The notes beneath the pieces were generated by a model that saw nothing but the letters and a program-made list of their open reading frames with translations, was not told the origin of the DNA and did not search any database. A program made the position numbers and the translations under genes. A DNA stretch of 64,000 nt from positions 209,460 to 273,459 of the forward strand of contig NZ_JADKNH010000009.1 in NCBI RefSeq assembly GCF_015352425.1, written 5' to 3'. Of the stretch, positions 49,947-58,263 are shown in pieces; the first letter of the stretch is position 1, and every line of letters begins with the position of its first letter. This DNA comes from Fusibacter ferrireducens. GTDB taxonomy: Bacteria > Bacillota > Clostridia > Peptostreptococcales > Acidaminobacteraceae.

Positions 49947-50408
49947 ATGTTGTTCTCATTGATAACCATGGCAATCATAGGCAAGTTGCTCCACGACAAG
50001 GGTTATGAAATCGAAAAGCTCATTCCCGCCGTCTTAATTGGAGGGCTAATCGCTTATTTTATCCCAATTGGCGCAATTATAGCATGGCCGTTTAATGTAG
50101 TGTTTGGCATCATTGGAGGTCTTATAGGACATATTGGTGGTTTAATTGGATCTATAGTTGGTGGTATCGGTGGTGCTTTTGGTGGCGTCGTAGGTGGCGT
50201 TGGTGGCATTATCGGAACAATTCTGGGTATTGTATTTGGAATTATTGGCGTCATAATCGGTATCATTGGCGCGGTTATTGGATTGGCCGTAGGACTCATT
50301 GGGCTTATTCTTAGCCTGATCTTTGTATTTATTATCCCAGCAATAATCCTATTTATAATTATCAAAGTCATTCGTTCTGGAGAAAAAATATCTTCTGATC
50401 GAAGATAA
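49947..50408 (+). CDS. Glycine-rich hydrophobic membrane protein, function unknown
   Basis: A 153-residue protein, almost wholly hydrophobic. The N-terminus (MLFSLITMAIIGKLLHDKGYEI) carries the only charged stretch; then about 95 residues are built from GG/GxxG repeats with Ile, Val and Leu (IGGLIGHIGGLIGSIVGGIG), followed by a last helix and a short basic tail (KVIRSGEKISSDRR). The GxxxG-rich repeats suggest tightly packed, oligomeric membrane helices. I know no matching family. The ATG at 49947 follows GGAGG by eight bases, in preference to a TTG. It is a single-gene unit with a terminator on each side. Confidence 0.7.
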   Translation: MLFSLITMAIIGKLLHDKGYEIEKLIPAVLIGGLIAYFIPIGAIIAWPFNVVFGIIGGLIGHIGGLIGSIVGGIGGAFGGVVGGVGGIIGTILGIVFGIIGVIIGIIGAVIGLAVGLIGLILSLIFVFIIPAIILFIIIKVIRSGEKISSDRR

Positions 50409-50470
50409 ATTATATTAATTCGCCTTTATTGAAAAGCTGTTTTCTTATAAATTATTGCTTTTCATTTAGA

Positions 50471-50505
50471 TTAGAGTAGGCCTATTGGGCTTGCTCTAAT
50501 TTCTT
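50471..50505 (+). terminator. Terminator after the glycine-rich gene
   Basis: TTAGAGTAGGCC pairs imperfectly with GGGCTTGCTCTAA around a four-base loop, followed by TTTCTT, about 60 bp after the stop. Confidence 0.7.
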
Positions 50506-50639
50506 AAATCAAATCAAGACTTACATAATTGGCAATAGCACTATTCAAAAAAATAAAATAGACCAATTTATTTTATCAACAATCAGCCTTTATTTGCTCA
50601 CTCTTAAATTGATGGGTTGCATTTTATTGCGCATCCATA

Positions 50640-50870
50640 TTATGAAGCCAAATCTATGATCTTGTGATCGACCAACTTCACGTAATAGTTCTGGACCTCT
50701 TCAACTGTATACTTGGCGTGCTCTGATTCCAACACTTCTTCCACAACATTAGTCATGACAACTTCGCCATAAATATCATAAACGATTTCAGCAGCATGAA
50801 TAATTTTATTACAAAGTTCCAATTGCTTATTCGTTGCAATCTCCAAAACCTTTATTTCTTCACTTGACAT
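50640..50870 (-). CDS. Small acidic protein, function unknown
   Basis: A 76-residue acidic, helix-rich protein (SSEEIKVLEIATNKQLELCN; VVEEVLESEHAKYTVEEVQN). It has no membrane segment, signal or metal motif, and I do not recognise it. The ATG at 50870 is chosen because GAGGGG lies nine bases upstream; a 23-codon longer form starts with no good ribosome site. It is isolated, with a long gap on its 5' side. Confidence 0.55.
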   Translation of the reverse strand: MSSEEIKVLEIATNKQLELCNKIIHAAEIVYDIYGEVVMTNVVEEVLESEHAKYTVEEVQNYYVKLVDHKIIDLAS

Positions 50871-51217
50871 AAAAAGTGCCCCCTCAATGATCTTTTCAAA
50901 TTTACATCCTGTATTTATGATAGAATGATGTTCTCCCAATAATGTATTTGCTAAGACAGTAGCTACAATCTCAACCTATTATTTAACAACATGATTACTA
51001 TACCTATATTATCGTCTTTTTGTGTGAAATATCCAGTCTTTTTTGATTAAAATCATGTTAAATCTTCATAAATGATACCTCTTTGAAAGCGATAGGATAC
51101 CCTCTTGCTAAATACTTTGTATGTCAAAAGCAAATTTCTACATCAAGGTGCACTTTAATGACATGGATTCGCATTGCAGATGCCATTTTAGATATGCGCT
51201 TTAAGCTATCTTTTTTT
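50871..51217. other. Intergenic stretch with interrupted reading frames
   Basis: About 350 bp without a supported gene. Around 51060-51190 both strands read as protein-like sequence: the plus strand is open from a TTG without ribosome site, and the minus strand reads IRVHVIKVHLDVEICF-like sequence with an in-frame TGA followed by more open frame. This could be a decayed gene or a conserved non-coding element. Confidence 0.3.
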
Positions 51218-51263
51218 CAAAAAAGGTGCTTGACCTCGACGACATGTCGAACTCAAACACCTT
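51218..51263 (-). terminator. Terminator after etfA
   Basis: On the minus strand AAGGTGTTTGA pairs with TCAAGCACCTT, with an inner CGAC/GTCG, then six Ts. It lies about 95 bp after the etfA stop. Confidence 0.85.
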
Positions 51264-51356
51264 ATTGTGTATCATTTTCAAACGGTTTCGCTGTCTATTG
51301 TCCATTTGATGCAAGTCCATTCACAGTTCAAAATCATCCATTTTTAGATTTGACTT

Positions 51357-52376
51357 TTAGTCTTCAATACGTTTTGAATCATTAATTTTCTTAATTTCTT
51401 CAATTACAAACGGCAACACTTTATGAACATCGCCAACAATACCAAGATCAGATACATCAAATATCGGTGCACCTTTGTCTTTATTGATTGCAATGATCAA
51501 ATCTGCTTCTTCCATACCGGCAACATGCTGAATTGCACCTGAAATACCACATGCCAGATAAAGATTTGGTCTAACGGTTTTACCAGTTTGACCGACTTGT
51601 CTGTCATGATCCATCCAACCACTATCAACAGCTGCTCTGGAAGCAGAAACCAATCCACTTAATTCATCCGCTAAATCATATAGAAGTGAGAAGTTTTCAG
51701 CAGAACCCACGCCTCTACCACCAGAGATCAAAACATTGGATTCTTGAATATCCATTTTTTCTTCTGTTTCTTGTTCAAAAGAAATAACTTCCACGTACTG
51801 GCTATTTTTTTCGAATTTCATATCCACATGAACAATTTCGCCTTTTCTTGTTGCATCTCTTTCAAGTTTTGTCATAACACCAGGTCTCACTGTGGACATT
51901 TGCGGTCTATGATCTGGTGAAACAATTGTCGCCATAATGTTTCCACCGAAAGCTGGACGCGTCATTAAAAGCATACGATCTTCATCCACTTCAAGAGAGG
52001 TACAGTCTGCCGTTAGTCCCGTTTGAAGTCTAGCAGAAATTCTTGGTGCTAGATCTCTACCGATTGAAGTGGCACCAAAGAGTACAACTTCTGGTTTTTC
52101 ATCATTTATAACTTTCACAAGCGCTTGAGTATAAGGCTCTGTTGTGAAAATTTCCAGTGCTTTATCGTCAACTAGAATAACTTTGTCCGCACCGTATTCT
52201 ACTAATAATTTAGCATGTTTTTTTGCTTCATAACCAGGTAATACAGCCATCAATGAAACACCAAGTTCATCAGCAATCTTTCTACCCTTGCCAAGAAGTT
52301 CAAGTGAAACATTTTGTATTTCGTTAGAGCGTTGTTCTACAAAGACTAGAACACCTCTATAATCATTTAAATTCAT
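51357..52376 (-). CDS. etfA: Electron transfer flavoprotein alpha subunit
   Basis: Alpha subunit of ETF (339 residues), an FAD-binding partner of the acyl-CoA dehydrogenase encoded upstream. The C-terminal FAD domain has ISGGRGVGSAENFSLL, SGWMDHDRQVGQTGKTV and YLACGISGAIQHVAGM. In clostridia the Bcd-EtfAB complex often bifurcates electrons from NADH to crotonyl-CoA and ferredoxin; the sequences here are compatible with that. AGGAGG precedes the ATG, 10 bp after etfB. Confidence 0.94.
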   Translation of the reverse strand: MNLNDYRGVLVFVEQRSNEIQNVSLELLGKGRKIADELGVSLMAVLPGYEAKKHAKLLVEYGADKVILVDDKALEIFTTEPYTQALVKVINDEKPEVVLFGATSIGRDLAPRISARLQTGLTADCTSLEVDEDRMLLMTRPAFGGNIMATIVSPDHRPQMSTVRPGVMTKLERDATRKGEIVHVDMKFEKNSQYVEVISFEQETEEKMDIQESNVLISGGRGVGSAENFSLLYDLADELSGLVSASRAAVDSGWMDHDRQVGQTGKTVRPNLYLACGISGAIQHVAGMEEADLIIAINKDKGAPIFDVSDLGIVGDVHKVLPFVIEEIKKINDSKRIED

Positions 52377-52386
52377 AGTATCCCTC

Positions 52387-53169
52387 CTAAATCACAAACT
52401 TTTCCTTTAACTTGTCAACAATTGCTGTTGCAAGTTCCTTAGGTGTTCCCTCAACCACTTTCCCAGCTGATTTAACACCTTTAGTAAACGACTTCTTAAC
52501 TTTTGTAGGTGATCCCTTAAGACCCATTTTTTCTGGATCTGCTTCGATATTTTCAAATGTCCAAGTTTCAACCTCTAAGTCTCTATGAGCATCTAAAATA
52601 CCGCGAATACTCATATATCGTGCATCGTTCATTTCAGATAATGTTGTAATTAAGCATGGATACTTAACTTTTACCATTTGGAATCCATCTTCAAAACTTC
52701 TTTTGACCACAGCATGATCGCCTTTGTGTTCAAATTTAGACACATAAGAAATCTGTGGTAACTCTAAATGTTCCGCAATTTGCGGTCCCACTTGAGCAGT
52801 ATCACCATCAATCGCTTGACGACCAGTAATCACTAAGTCAAAATCAAGTTTTTTAAGCGCTGCAGCAATTGTTGTGGACGTCGCTAAAGTATCTGCACCA
52901 GCAAAAACTCTATCGGTCAATAAGATAACGCGATCTGCGCCCATTGCATAGGCTTCTTTTAAGGCATTTGTTGCCTGTGGTGGTCCCATTGTAATAACCG
53001 TAATGTGCGCACCAAATTCATCTTTCAATCGAAGTGCTGCTTCAAGACCCGCTTTATCATCGGGATTTATAATACTCGGAACACCATCTCTGATGAGTGT
53101 CCCTGTTTTAGGATCTAATTTAACTTCGTTCGTATCAGGAACTTGTTTGATACATACAACAATTTTCAT
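52387..53169 (-). CDS. etfB: Electron transfer flavoprotein beta subunit
   Basis: Beta subunit of ETF, 260 residues. MKIVVCIKQVPDTNEVKLDP begins it, and GRQAIDGDTAQVGPQIAEHL is the nucleotide/FAD region seen in bifurcating clostridial ETFs. The conserved loop DARYMSIRGILDA follows. The ATG at 53169 is set by GGAGG seven bases upstream, which lies within a longer frame. It lies between bcd (27 bp upstream) and etfA, the usual order. Confidence 0.94.
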   Translation of the reverse strand: MKIVVCIKQVPDTNEVKLDPKTGTLIRDGVPSIINPDDKAGLEAALRLKDEFGAHITVITMGPPQATNALKEAYAMGADRVILLTDRVFAGADTLATSTTIAAALKKLDFDLVITGRQAIDGDTAQVGPQIAEHLELPQISYVSKFEHKGDHAVVKRSFEDGFQMVKVKYPCLITTLSEMNDARYMSIRGILDAHRDLEVETWTFENIEADPEKMGLKGSPTKVKKSFTKGVKSAGKVVEGTPKELATAIVDKLKEKFVI

Positions 53170-53196
53170 TTTCTCGCCTCCAAACATTCAATTCAA

Positions 53197-54336
53197 TTAC
53201 TTAAGTTCTGCTGAAGAAATAACCATTCTTTGAACTTCACTTGTACCTTCATAGATTTCTGTGATTTTAGCATCACGCATCATTCTCTCTACGGGATACT
53301 CTCTTGTGTAGCCGTAACCACCGTGAAGTTGAACCGCTTTTGTTGTTACCTCCATTGCCACTTCAGAGCAAAATAATTTTGCCATAGCCGCATCTTGACT
53401 ATAAGGTAACTTTTTACCTTTTTTGTCCGCAGCAGAATAGAGCAAGAGTCTTGCCGCTTCAATTTTGGTTTTCATATTCGCGATTTCAAATTGAGTGTTT
53501 TGGAATTGAGAAATTGTTCTTCCAAATTGTTTTCTTTCTTTAACGTATTTTACAGTTTCATTATATGCGCCTTGAGCGAGTCCAAGTGCTTGAGCTGCAA
53601 TACCGATACGACCGCCGTCAAGCGTCATCATTGCAACTTTAAAGCCTTTACCAATCCCGCCGAGCATGTTTTCCACTGGCACTTTACAATCTTCAAAGAT
53701 GAGCTCACAAGTACTTGAACCTCTGATCCCCATCTTCTTCTCTTTTTTGCCAACACTAAAGCCCTCAAATCCAGATTCTACAATAAACGCAGTTATCCCT
53801 TTGAGTCCTTTTGATTTGTCAGTCATCGCTATTACGATGTAAACATCTGCATAGCCTGCATTTGTGATGAAAATTTTACTACCGTTTAAAATGTAGTGAT
53901 CACCTTCTAAGATCGCTGTAGTCTGTTGACCTGAAGCGTCTGTTCCGGCATTGGGTTCAGTTAAGCCAAAAGCACCAATTTTTTCACCTTTTGCAAGTGG
54001 CACGAGGTATTTCTTTTTCTGTTCCTCTGTTCCAAACTCATAAATAGGTGCCGCACATAATGAAGTATGCGCTGATAAAACGACTGATGTTGTGCCACAT
54101 GCAACCGCAAGTTCTTCAACTAGGTTGATGTACTGAAAATAGTTTCCGCCGGCTCCACCATATTCACGTGGGAATGGAATTCCCATCATGCCTAGAGCTG
54201 CCATTTTTTTCACAGTCTCTGCAGGAAACTCTTCGTTCTCGTCGATCTCCGCAGCAATTGGTTCAACTTCGTTCTCTGTAAACTTTCTGAACAAATCGCG
54301 CATCATTAGATCTTCACTTGTCATGTTAAATGTCAT
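53197..54336 (-). CDS. bcd: Butyryl-CoA dehydrogenase-type acyl-CoA dehydrogenase
   Basis: FAD enzyme of 379 residues that reduces crotonyl-CoA to butyryl-CoA with EtfAB. Signatures are GAFGLTEPNAGTDASGQQT in the FAD/substrate region, QLHGGYGYTREYPVERMMRD, and the catalytic glutamate in ITEIYEGTSEVQ. GGAGG lies seven bases before the ATG. The gene order bcd-etfB-etfA is standard, but crt, hbd and thl are absent. A Rex-like operator lies just upstream, fitting NADH-dependent control. The kal product crotonyl-CoA would be its substrate in lysine fermentation. Confidence 0.92.
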   Translation of the reverse strand: MTFNMTSEDLMMRDLFRKFTENEVEPIAAEIDENEEFPAETVKKMAALGMMGIPFPREYGGAGGNYFQYINLVEELAVACGTTSVVLSAHTSLCAAPIYEFGTEEQKKKYLVPLAKGEKIGAFGLTEPNAGTDASGQQTTAILEGDHYILNGSKIFITNAGYADVYIVIAMTDKSKGLKGITAFIVESGFEGFSVGKKEKKMGIRGSSTCELIFEDCKVPVENMLGGIGKGFKVAMMTLDGGRIGIAAQALGLAQGAYNETVKYVKERKQFGRTISQFQNTQFEIANMKTKIEAARLLLYSAADKKGKKLPYSQDAAMAKLFCSEVAMEVTTKAVQLHGGYGYTREYPVERMMRDAKITEIYEGTSEVQRMVISSAELK

Positions 54337-54350
54337 TTTTCTCCCTCCAA

Positions 54351-54368
54351 TTGTTAATATTTTAACTC
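54351..54368 (-). promoter_or_regulatory. Rex-like operator upstream of bcd
   Basis: TTGTTAA-TATT-TTAACTC on the plus strand matches the clostridial Rex consensus TTGTTAA-N4-TTAACAA at 12 of 14 positions. It overlaps a possible -10 (TAAAAT) and lies 15 bp before the bcd start codon. Confidence 0.5.
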
Positions 54369-54376
54369 TTTAACGC

Positions 54377-54433
54377 AAAAAAATAAAATCCCCATGACAT
54401 TATTTTAGCACTCTTACTAAAAAAATGACAGGG
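54377..54433 (-). terminator. Imperfect terminator after the ABC transporter operon
   Basis: On the minus strand a long imperfect stem (CCC, CATT and TTTTAG on one side; CTAAAA, AATG and GGGG on the other) is followed by a T-rich run. It separates the 127-residue gene from bcd. Confidence 0.6.
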
Positions 54434-54504
54434 AATATCACATTAAAATGTTAATTTTTTTTGAACAACTTCACTTTTTATCATTTGTGAACCTATTTTG
54501 TCTT

Positions 54505-54888
54505 TTAAAATCTAACAAATCGAAAAAGAAGCAGTAATACTAGAATTAAAAAACCTATCCAGGAATAACGTCTAGCTGCCAAAAAATGCATTTTGACACT
54601 GTATTTATTTTTATATAAATTTTTATTCTTATAGCCCATCTGCTCATCAAATACGTGATAAAAAGATTTTGGCACATCAATGATTTCTTTCACTTCCTTC
54701 GTAATAACAGCTCGGGCTATTTCTGCATCTTTTGCAGGTACCCACAGTTCAAGAGAACCCGCTTCATTTTTCTTCACACGCGTTCGTATCCCATAATGGT
54801 TGAGTCTTAGTTCAGAATCAATATAGTCATACTCATCCTTGTATGTTGTTCTTGTTTCGATAATTTCCCATTTATAAAGTCTTTCCAT
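54505..54888 (-). CDS. Small tail-anchored membrane protein, function unknown
   Basis: A 127-residue protein. The N-terminal ~70 residues form a soluble domain with LELWVPAKDAEIARAVI, which is weakly like the DUF2007 signal-transducing family. A single C-terminal helix (SWIGFLILVLLLLFRFV) anchors it, with a basic residue pair at its start. It overlaps the ABC permease gene by 17 bp, so it belongs to that operon. It may be a regulator or accessory of the transporter; this is inference. Confidence 0.6.
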   Translation of the reverse strand: MERLYKWEIIETRTTYKDEYDYIDSELRLNHYGIRTRVKKNEAGSLELWVPAKDAEIARAVITKEVKEIIDVPKSFYHVFDEQMGYKNKNLYKNKYSVKMHFLAARRYSWIGFLILVLLLLFRFVRF

Positions 54889-55639
54889 AGGATCTTCCCT
54901 TCTTGAATAATGATTTCATTATGAAATCAAGTACCATTGAAAGCACAATAGTAACAAGCGCCCAAGCAAAAACCGTTTCCGTTTGAATGTTTATTTTTGC
55001 CATTTGGAAACGAAGACCTATGGATTTTGGTGTTTGACTCAACACCTCTGAGGCAATGACAACTTTAAGTCCAAGTGATGTGATTGCAATTATACTACTT
55101 CTTAAATAAGGTAAAATCGAAGGCACATAGATATTTTGGATCATCTTTCTGCGATCGACTTTATAAATTTGTGCCATTTCAACGAGTTTTAAATCCGTTT
55201 GTCGATAACCTTCTAAGACATTTGCATAGACAATTGGAAAGGTCACCAAAAAGGTGACGAATATGGGGGAAAGTGCATTGGGCATCCACAAGATCACATA
55301 GACAATAATGACAATTGTCGGCAGAGTTCTTGTAATCAACAATAGAGGCTTTAGCAGATACTCTATAAAATGGGATTGACCTGCGATAAATCCAAGCACA
55401 AATCCCACCACAACACTCATCCCCACACATACTAGCACCCTTGCAAGTGTCATCACTATTGTGAACAAAAATGATTTATCCCATACGACTTGTATAAGTG
55501 CCTTTAAAGATAGCCACGGTGATGGTAAAATATAAGATTTACCAATTACAATGGATACAAGCCACCAAATTGAAACTAAAATTACGGATGATAAAACTGT
55601 GAGATAGAGCGCTCTATTTTTTATAGTAGAATCCTTCAT
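54872..55639 (-). CDS. ABC transporter permease (SsuC/TauC/NrtB type)
   Basis: A 255-residue inner-membrane permease with about six helices. The cytoplasmic EAA-type loop is LKLVEMAQIYKVDRRKMIQN, which contacts the ATPase. Its size and layout match the nitrate/sulfonate/taurine (and thiamine-precursor) permease family. It overlaps the substrate-binding protein gene by 26 bp and the 127-residue gene by 17 bp. AGGAGG lies 11 bases before the ATG. The substrate is not determined by the permease sequence. Confidence 0.87.
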   Translation of the reverse strand: MKDSTIKNRALYLTVLSSVILVSIWWLVSIVIGKSYILPSPWLSLKALIQVVWDKSFLFTIVMTLARVLVCVGMSVVVGFVLGFIAGQSHFIEYLLKPLLLITRTLPTIVIIVYVILWMPNALSPIFVTFLVTFPIVYANVLEGYRQTDLKLVEMAQIYKVDRRKMIQNIYVPSILPYLRSSIIAITSLGLKVVIASEVLSQTPKSIGLRFQMAKINIQTETVFAWALVTIVLSMVLDFIMKSLFKKGRSYGKTL

Positions 55640-56693
55640 CTGGCAATTTGCCTCCTATGGCTTCTGGAGATGCCTCTAGTAAAATATTATAAAACTTTTC
55701 CAAACTTTCTCTATGCTCATATGCGTTTTCATGCCAAATATTGAGGCCATCCATTGCCTTCACTATAATAGGCGTAGGTGTTCCAAGTTCAAGATCTTCC
55801 GCATAGGCACCTGCTTCTTTTGGGTTTTCATTTACCCATGTACACGATTCTTCCAGATTGGATATGAAAGCATCCACTACTTCTGGATAGGCTTCTACAA
55901 CTGTATTTTTAACCATTAGACCTGCTTGTGGAAATCCACCCGATATACCTGTTGCCTTTTCAAATTCCTCTTGAAAATCAAATAAAACCGTATAGGGAAC
56001 ATCTTTTGTGCTCACAACAGAAAGAAGTGGTTCTGGCATGATGGTTATTGTCGATTTTCCAGATAGGAACGTAGGTGCTACCTCAGTAGTGCCAGACAAG
56101 TAGACGAGATTCATATCTTTATCAGGATCTAGTCCATTTGATTTTGCTAAATGTCTAAAGATTAAATCGGGAATCAGTCCCTGTCCAATCATATAAACAT
56201 CTTTTCCCTTTAAGTCATCCCATGAAGTAATATCCAAAGTAGTAATCATGTATAAATTGCCATGGGTGTTAATACTTGCAAATTTATAAGGCACGCCCTT
56301 ATTATAAAGTTTAATTGCCAAATTCGTCGGCACGATTGCAAAATCTGTTTTTTCACCCATGATCTCAGTTGCAAGTAAATCTGTCGCCGTTAAACTCTCG
56401 TATTCTACAGTGACATTTTCTTTTAAAACGGGTTGTTCAGAAATCATTTTGAGCATTGCAATCGTTGTTGCACCCTCTGGTGTAATCGCCCTCAAAGTCA
56501 ATGGTTCTAGTATTGTAGAAGCTTCTTCATTATCTTCTGAAGCAGTAGTTGAGGTCGCCTCAGGGGTAGCTTCAGCTGCCGGTTCTACGGTCTCATTTGC
56601 GGTTTTAGGGGCACAAGCGGATAAGCTCATCACCATTATTAAAACCATTAACACTGCCATGCTTTTCTGTATTCTATTCTTCAAATTATTCAT
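55614..56693 (-). CDS. ABC transporter substrate-binding lipoprotein (NMT1/SsuA type)
   Basis: A 359-residue lipoprotein. The signal peptide ends in the lipobox LSACAPK, followed by an Ala/Glu/Thr-rich linker to about residue 60. The binding domain is of the NMT1/SsuA class (KTDFAIVPTNLAIKLYNKG, SWDDLKGKDVYMIGQG, GLIPDLIFRHLAKSNGLDPD). The ligand is unknown; sulfonates, pyrimidine precursors or other small anions are candidates. The ATG at 56693 is set by GGAGG four bases upstream. It overlaps the ATPase gene by 4 bp. Confidence 0.87.
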   Translation of the reverse strand: MNNLKNRIQKSMAVLMVLIMVMSLSACAPKTANETVEPAAEATPEATSTTASEDNEEASTILEPLTLRAITPEGATTIAMLKMISEQPVLKENVTVEYESLTATDLLATEIMGEKTDFAIVPTNLAIKLYNKGVPYKFASINTHGNLYMITTLDITSWDDLKGKDVYMIGQGLIPDLIFRHLAKSNGLDPDKDMNLVYLSGTTEVAPTFLSGKSTITIMPEPLLSVVSTKDVPYTVLFDFQEEFEKATGISGGFPQAGLMVKNTVVEAYPEVVDAFISNLEESCTWVNENPKEAGAYAEDLELGTPTPIIVKAMDGLNIWHENAYEHRESLEKFYNILLEASPEAIGGKLPDEGFYYKK

Positions 56694-57373
56694 ATTTCCT
56701 CCCAGCACTCTTTTATGCTCTTTCTAATATTAAGTTGTTCTCTCTCTGATACAGCTCTAGGATGTTCAATTGAGATTTCTTTGATAATTCGCGTTGGCTT
56801 ATCGCCAAGGACCAATATTCGATCCGCCATTAAAATAGCTTCATCAATATCATGTGTGACAAAAACAATAGTGATGGTTCTCTCTTTCCATACCTTGATC
56901 AAAGCTTCTATAATTTTTGACTTTAGATAGTAATCGATAGATTTAAAAGGTTCATCCATGAGCAAGAGATCCGGCTCATAGGCAAACGCTCTCGCTATTG
57001 CAGCTCTTTGTCTCATACCTCCACTTAACTCCGCAGGATACTTGTTTTCAGCACCTGTCAAACCAAGCATATCAATGAGATGCGTCAGATCATAATCACT
57101 GATATCATCTCTGACAAAGAGAATATTTTCCTTGAGGGTTATCCATGGCAATAGCCGATCCTCTTGAAAAACATAACTCAATCGCTCTGCTTCTGATGTG
57201 AGTGTGCCCTCTGTCGCTTTGAGTATACCTGACATGATGTTGAGCAGAGTAGACTTACCTGATCCTGATGGCCCCACTACAGATAATATTTCAGAACGCT
57301 TCACCTGCATTGAAACGGACTCAAAAATCAACCCATCTCCATAATCTTTAGAAACATTCTCTATTTTTAACAC
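56690..57373 (-). CDS. ABC transporter ATP-binding protein
   Basis: A 227-residue ATPase of the SsuB/TauB class. Walker A is VVGPSGSGKSTLLNI, the signature is LSGGMRQRAAIARA, Walker B is LLLMDEPFKSID, and the switch histidine is in VTHDIDE. The start is a GTG (then LKIENVSKDYGDG) with GGAGG five bases upstream; a longer TTG-started frame is less likely. It is the first gene of the transporter operon, after the terminator of the upstream gene. Confidence 0.92.
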   Translation of the reverse strand: MLKIENVSKDYGDGLIFESVSMQVKRSEILSVVGPSGSGKSTLLNIMSGILKATEGTLTSEAERLSYVFQEDRLLPWITLKENILFVRDDISDYDLTHLIDMLGLTGAENKYPAELSGGMRQRAAIARAFAYEPDLLLMDEPFKSIDYYLKSKIIEALIKVWKERTITIVFVTHDIDEAILMADRILVLGDKPTRIIKEISIEHPRAVSEREQLNIRKSIKECWEEI

Positions 57374-57436
57374 ATTTGCCTCCAATGACTTATATATCAA
57401 CCAAAGAGTCCTTTTGATTTATCACGATTTTAACAT

Positions 57437-57461
57437 AAAAAAAGACATGCCACAACACGTC
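57437..57461 (-). terminator. Terminator after the methyltransferase-like gene
   Basis: On the minus strand GACGTG pairs with CATGTC around six bases, followed by seven Ts, immediately after the stop codon. Confidence 0.8.
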
Positions 57462-57968
57462 CTATAAATTACTCACTTTTTTTAATATGTCATTATCCAG
57501 TTTGATGATTTCAAAATAGACCAAACTCGGTTGATGTGCTTTGACGACAATGTTTCTATCGATTAGCAAATCATTTTTCTCTATGATATTTGCAATATAG
57601 TCCAGTGACCATCTAAAGGGAATCTCTTGCTTCATCAAATATTTGACCTTTAAACTGTTGAGCCAACTTGCAAAAGGTTTTTGATCTTCAAAATTGTAAA
57701 AGGAAAGAAACAGTCTGCCATTCTTATGTAGCACTCTCTTCGCCTCCACAATTATACGCTCTGGATCATGCTCGTTATTAAGGGTATCATCAATAATAAC
57801 CTTATCAATGCTTTCACTTTCTATGTCAAGTATATTGCCACTATTTTTAAAATCATGTGCTTTTAAGGCCCCCTGATAAATACTGATGCCTTTATTTTTC
57901 CATTCAAGTATGATATCCGTTGGTGTAAAATTATCAGGGCTCAATGTCCTCATGCGCTTTATTATCAT
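57462..57968 (-). CDS. Degenerate SAM-methyltransferase-like protein
   Basis: A 168-residue protein that resembles the C-terminal two thirds of a class I methyltransferase (IDKVIIDDTLNNEHDPERII, then AKRVLHKNGRLFLSFYNFED). The glycine-rich SAM loop (motif I) is missing; the region before it reads GNILDIESESIDKV. So it is probably not active as a methyltransferase, or has another role. It is a single-gene unit with its own terminator. The function is unknown. Confidence 0.6.
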   Translation of the reverse strand: MIIKRMRTLSPDNFTPTDIILEWKNKGISIYQGALKAHDFKNSGNILDIESESIDKVIIDDTLNNEHDPERIIVEAKRVLHKNGRLFLSFYNFEDQKPFASWLNSLKVKYLMKQEIPFRWSLDYIANIIEKNDLLIDRNIVVKAHQPSLVYFEIIKLDNDILKKVSNL

Positions 57969-58171
57969 AAATCCCCCTCATTTTCAAAACACAAATCCAC
58001 ACCCTCTAAAATTACCATAGAGCCACTACAAATACAATGCAATACGTATTAAAAAAATAGTAAGTTTTATTCACATTTCAATTTATACTTCTGTTATGCT
58101 TTTATATATTGGTTTCTAACTAGTAGGATTTCATAATAGGTTTCTGTAGATGCATAGCATCCTAAATGCAA

Positions 58172-58235
58172 ATGGACCAAGCAAGGTCTCACCGCAAACT
58201 GATATCAGTCTAGGGAGAGGCATCGATTGGCCCAT
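58172..58235 (-). other. Structured intergenic stem-loop after the 159-residue gene
   Basis: On the minus strand ATGGGCCAA pairs with TTGGTCCAT (one G-U), an inner CTCTCCC/GGTGAGA helix has a bulge, and the tip is the palindrome ACTGATATCAGT. No U run follows directly. The wobble pair folds only in the minus-strand transcript, consistent with a 3' element of the upstream gene. The rest of 57969-58263 shows no gene. Confidence 0.45.
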
Positions 58236-58263
58236 CTTGAGTTATCCTTAAAATCGCATATCA

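Noticed and set aside
51083..51385. Plus-strand 100-codon frame opposite the etfA terminator
   Set aside because: It begins with a TTG without a ribosome site, runs through the etfA terminator hairpin and overlaps the etfA 3' end on the other strand.
54440..54480. Second Rex-like site upstream of bcd
   Set aside because: TGTTAA and GAACAA are present, but the spacing between half-sites is too long for the Rex consensus.
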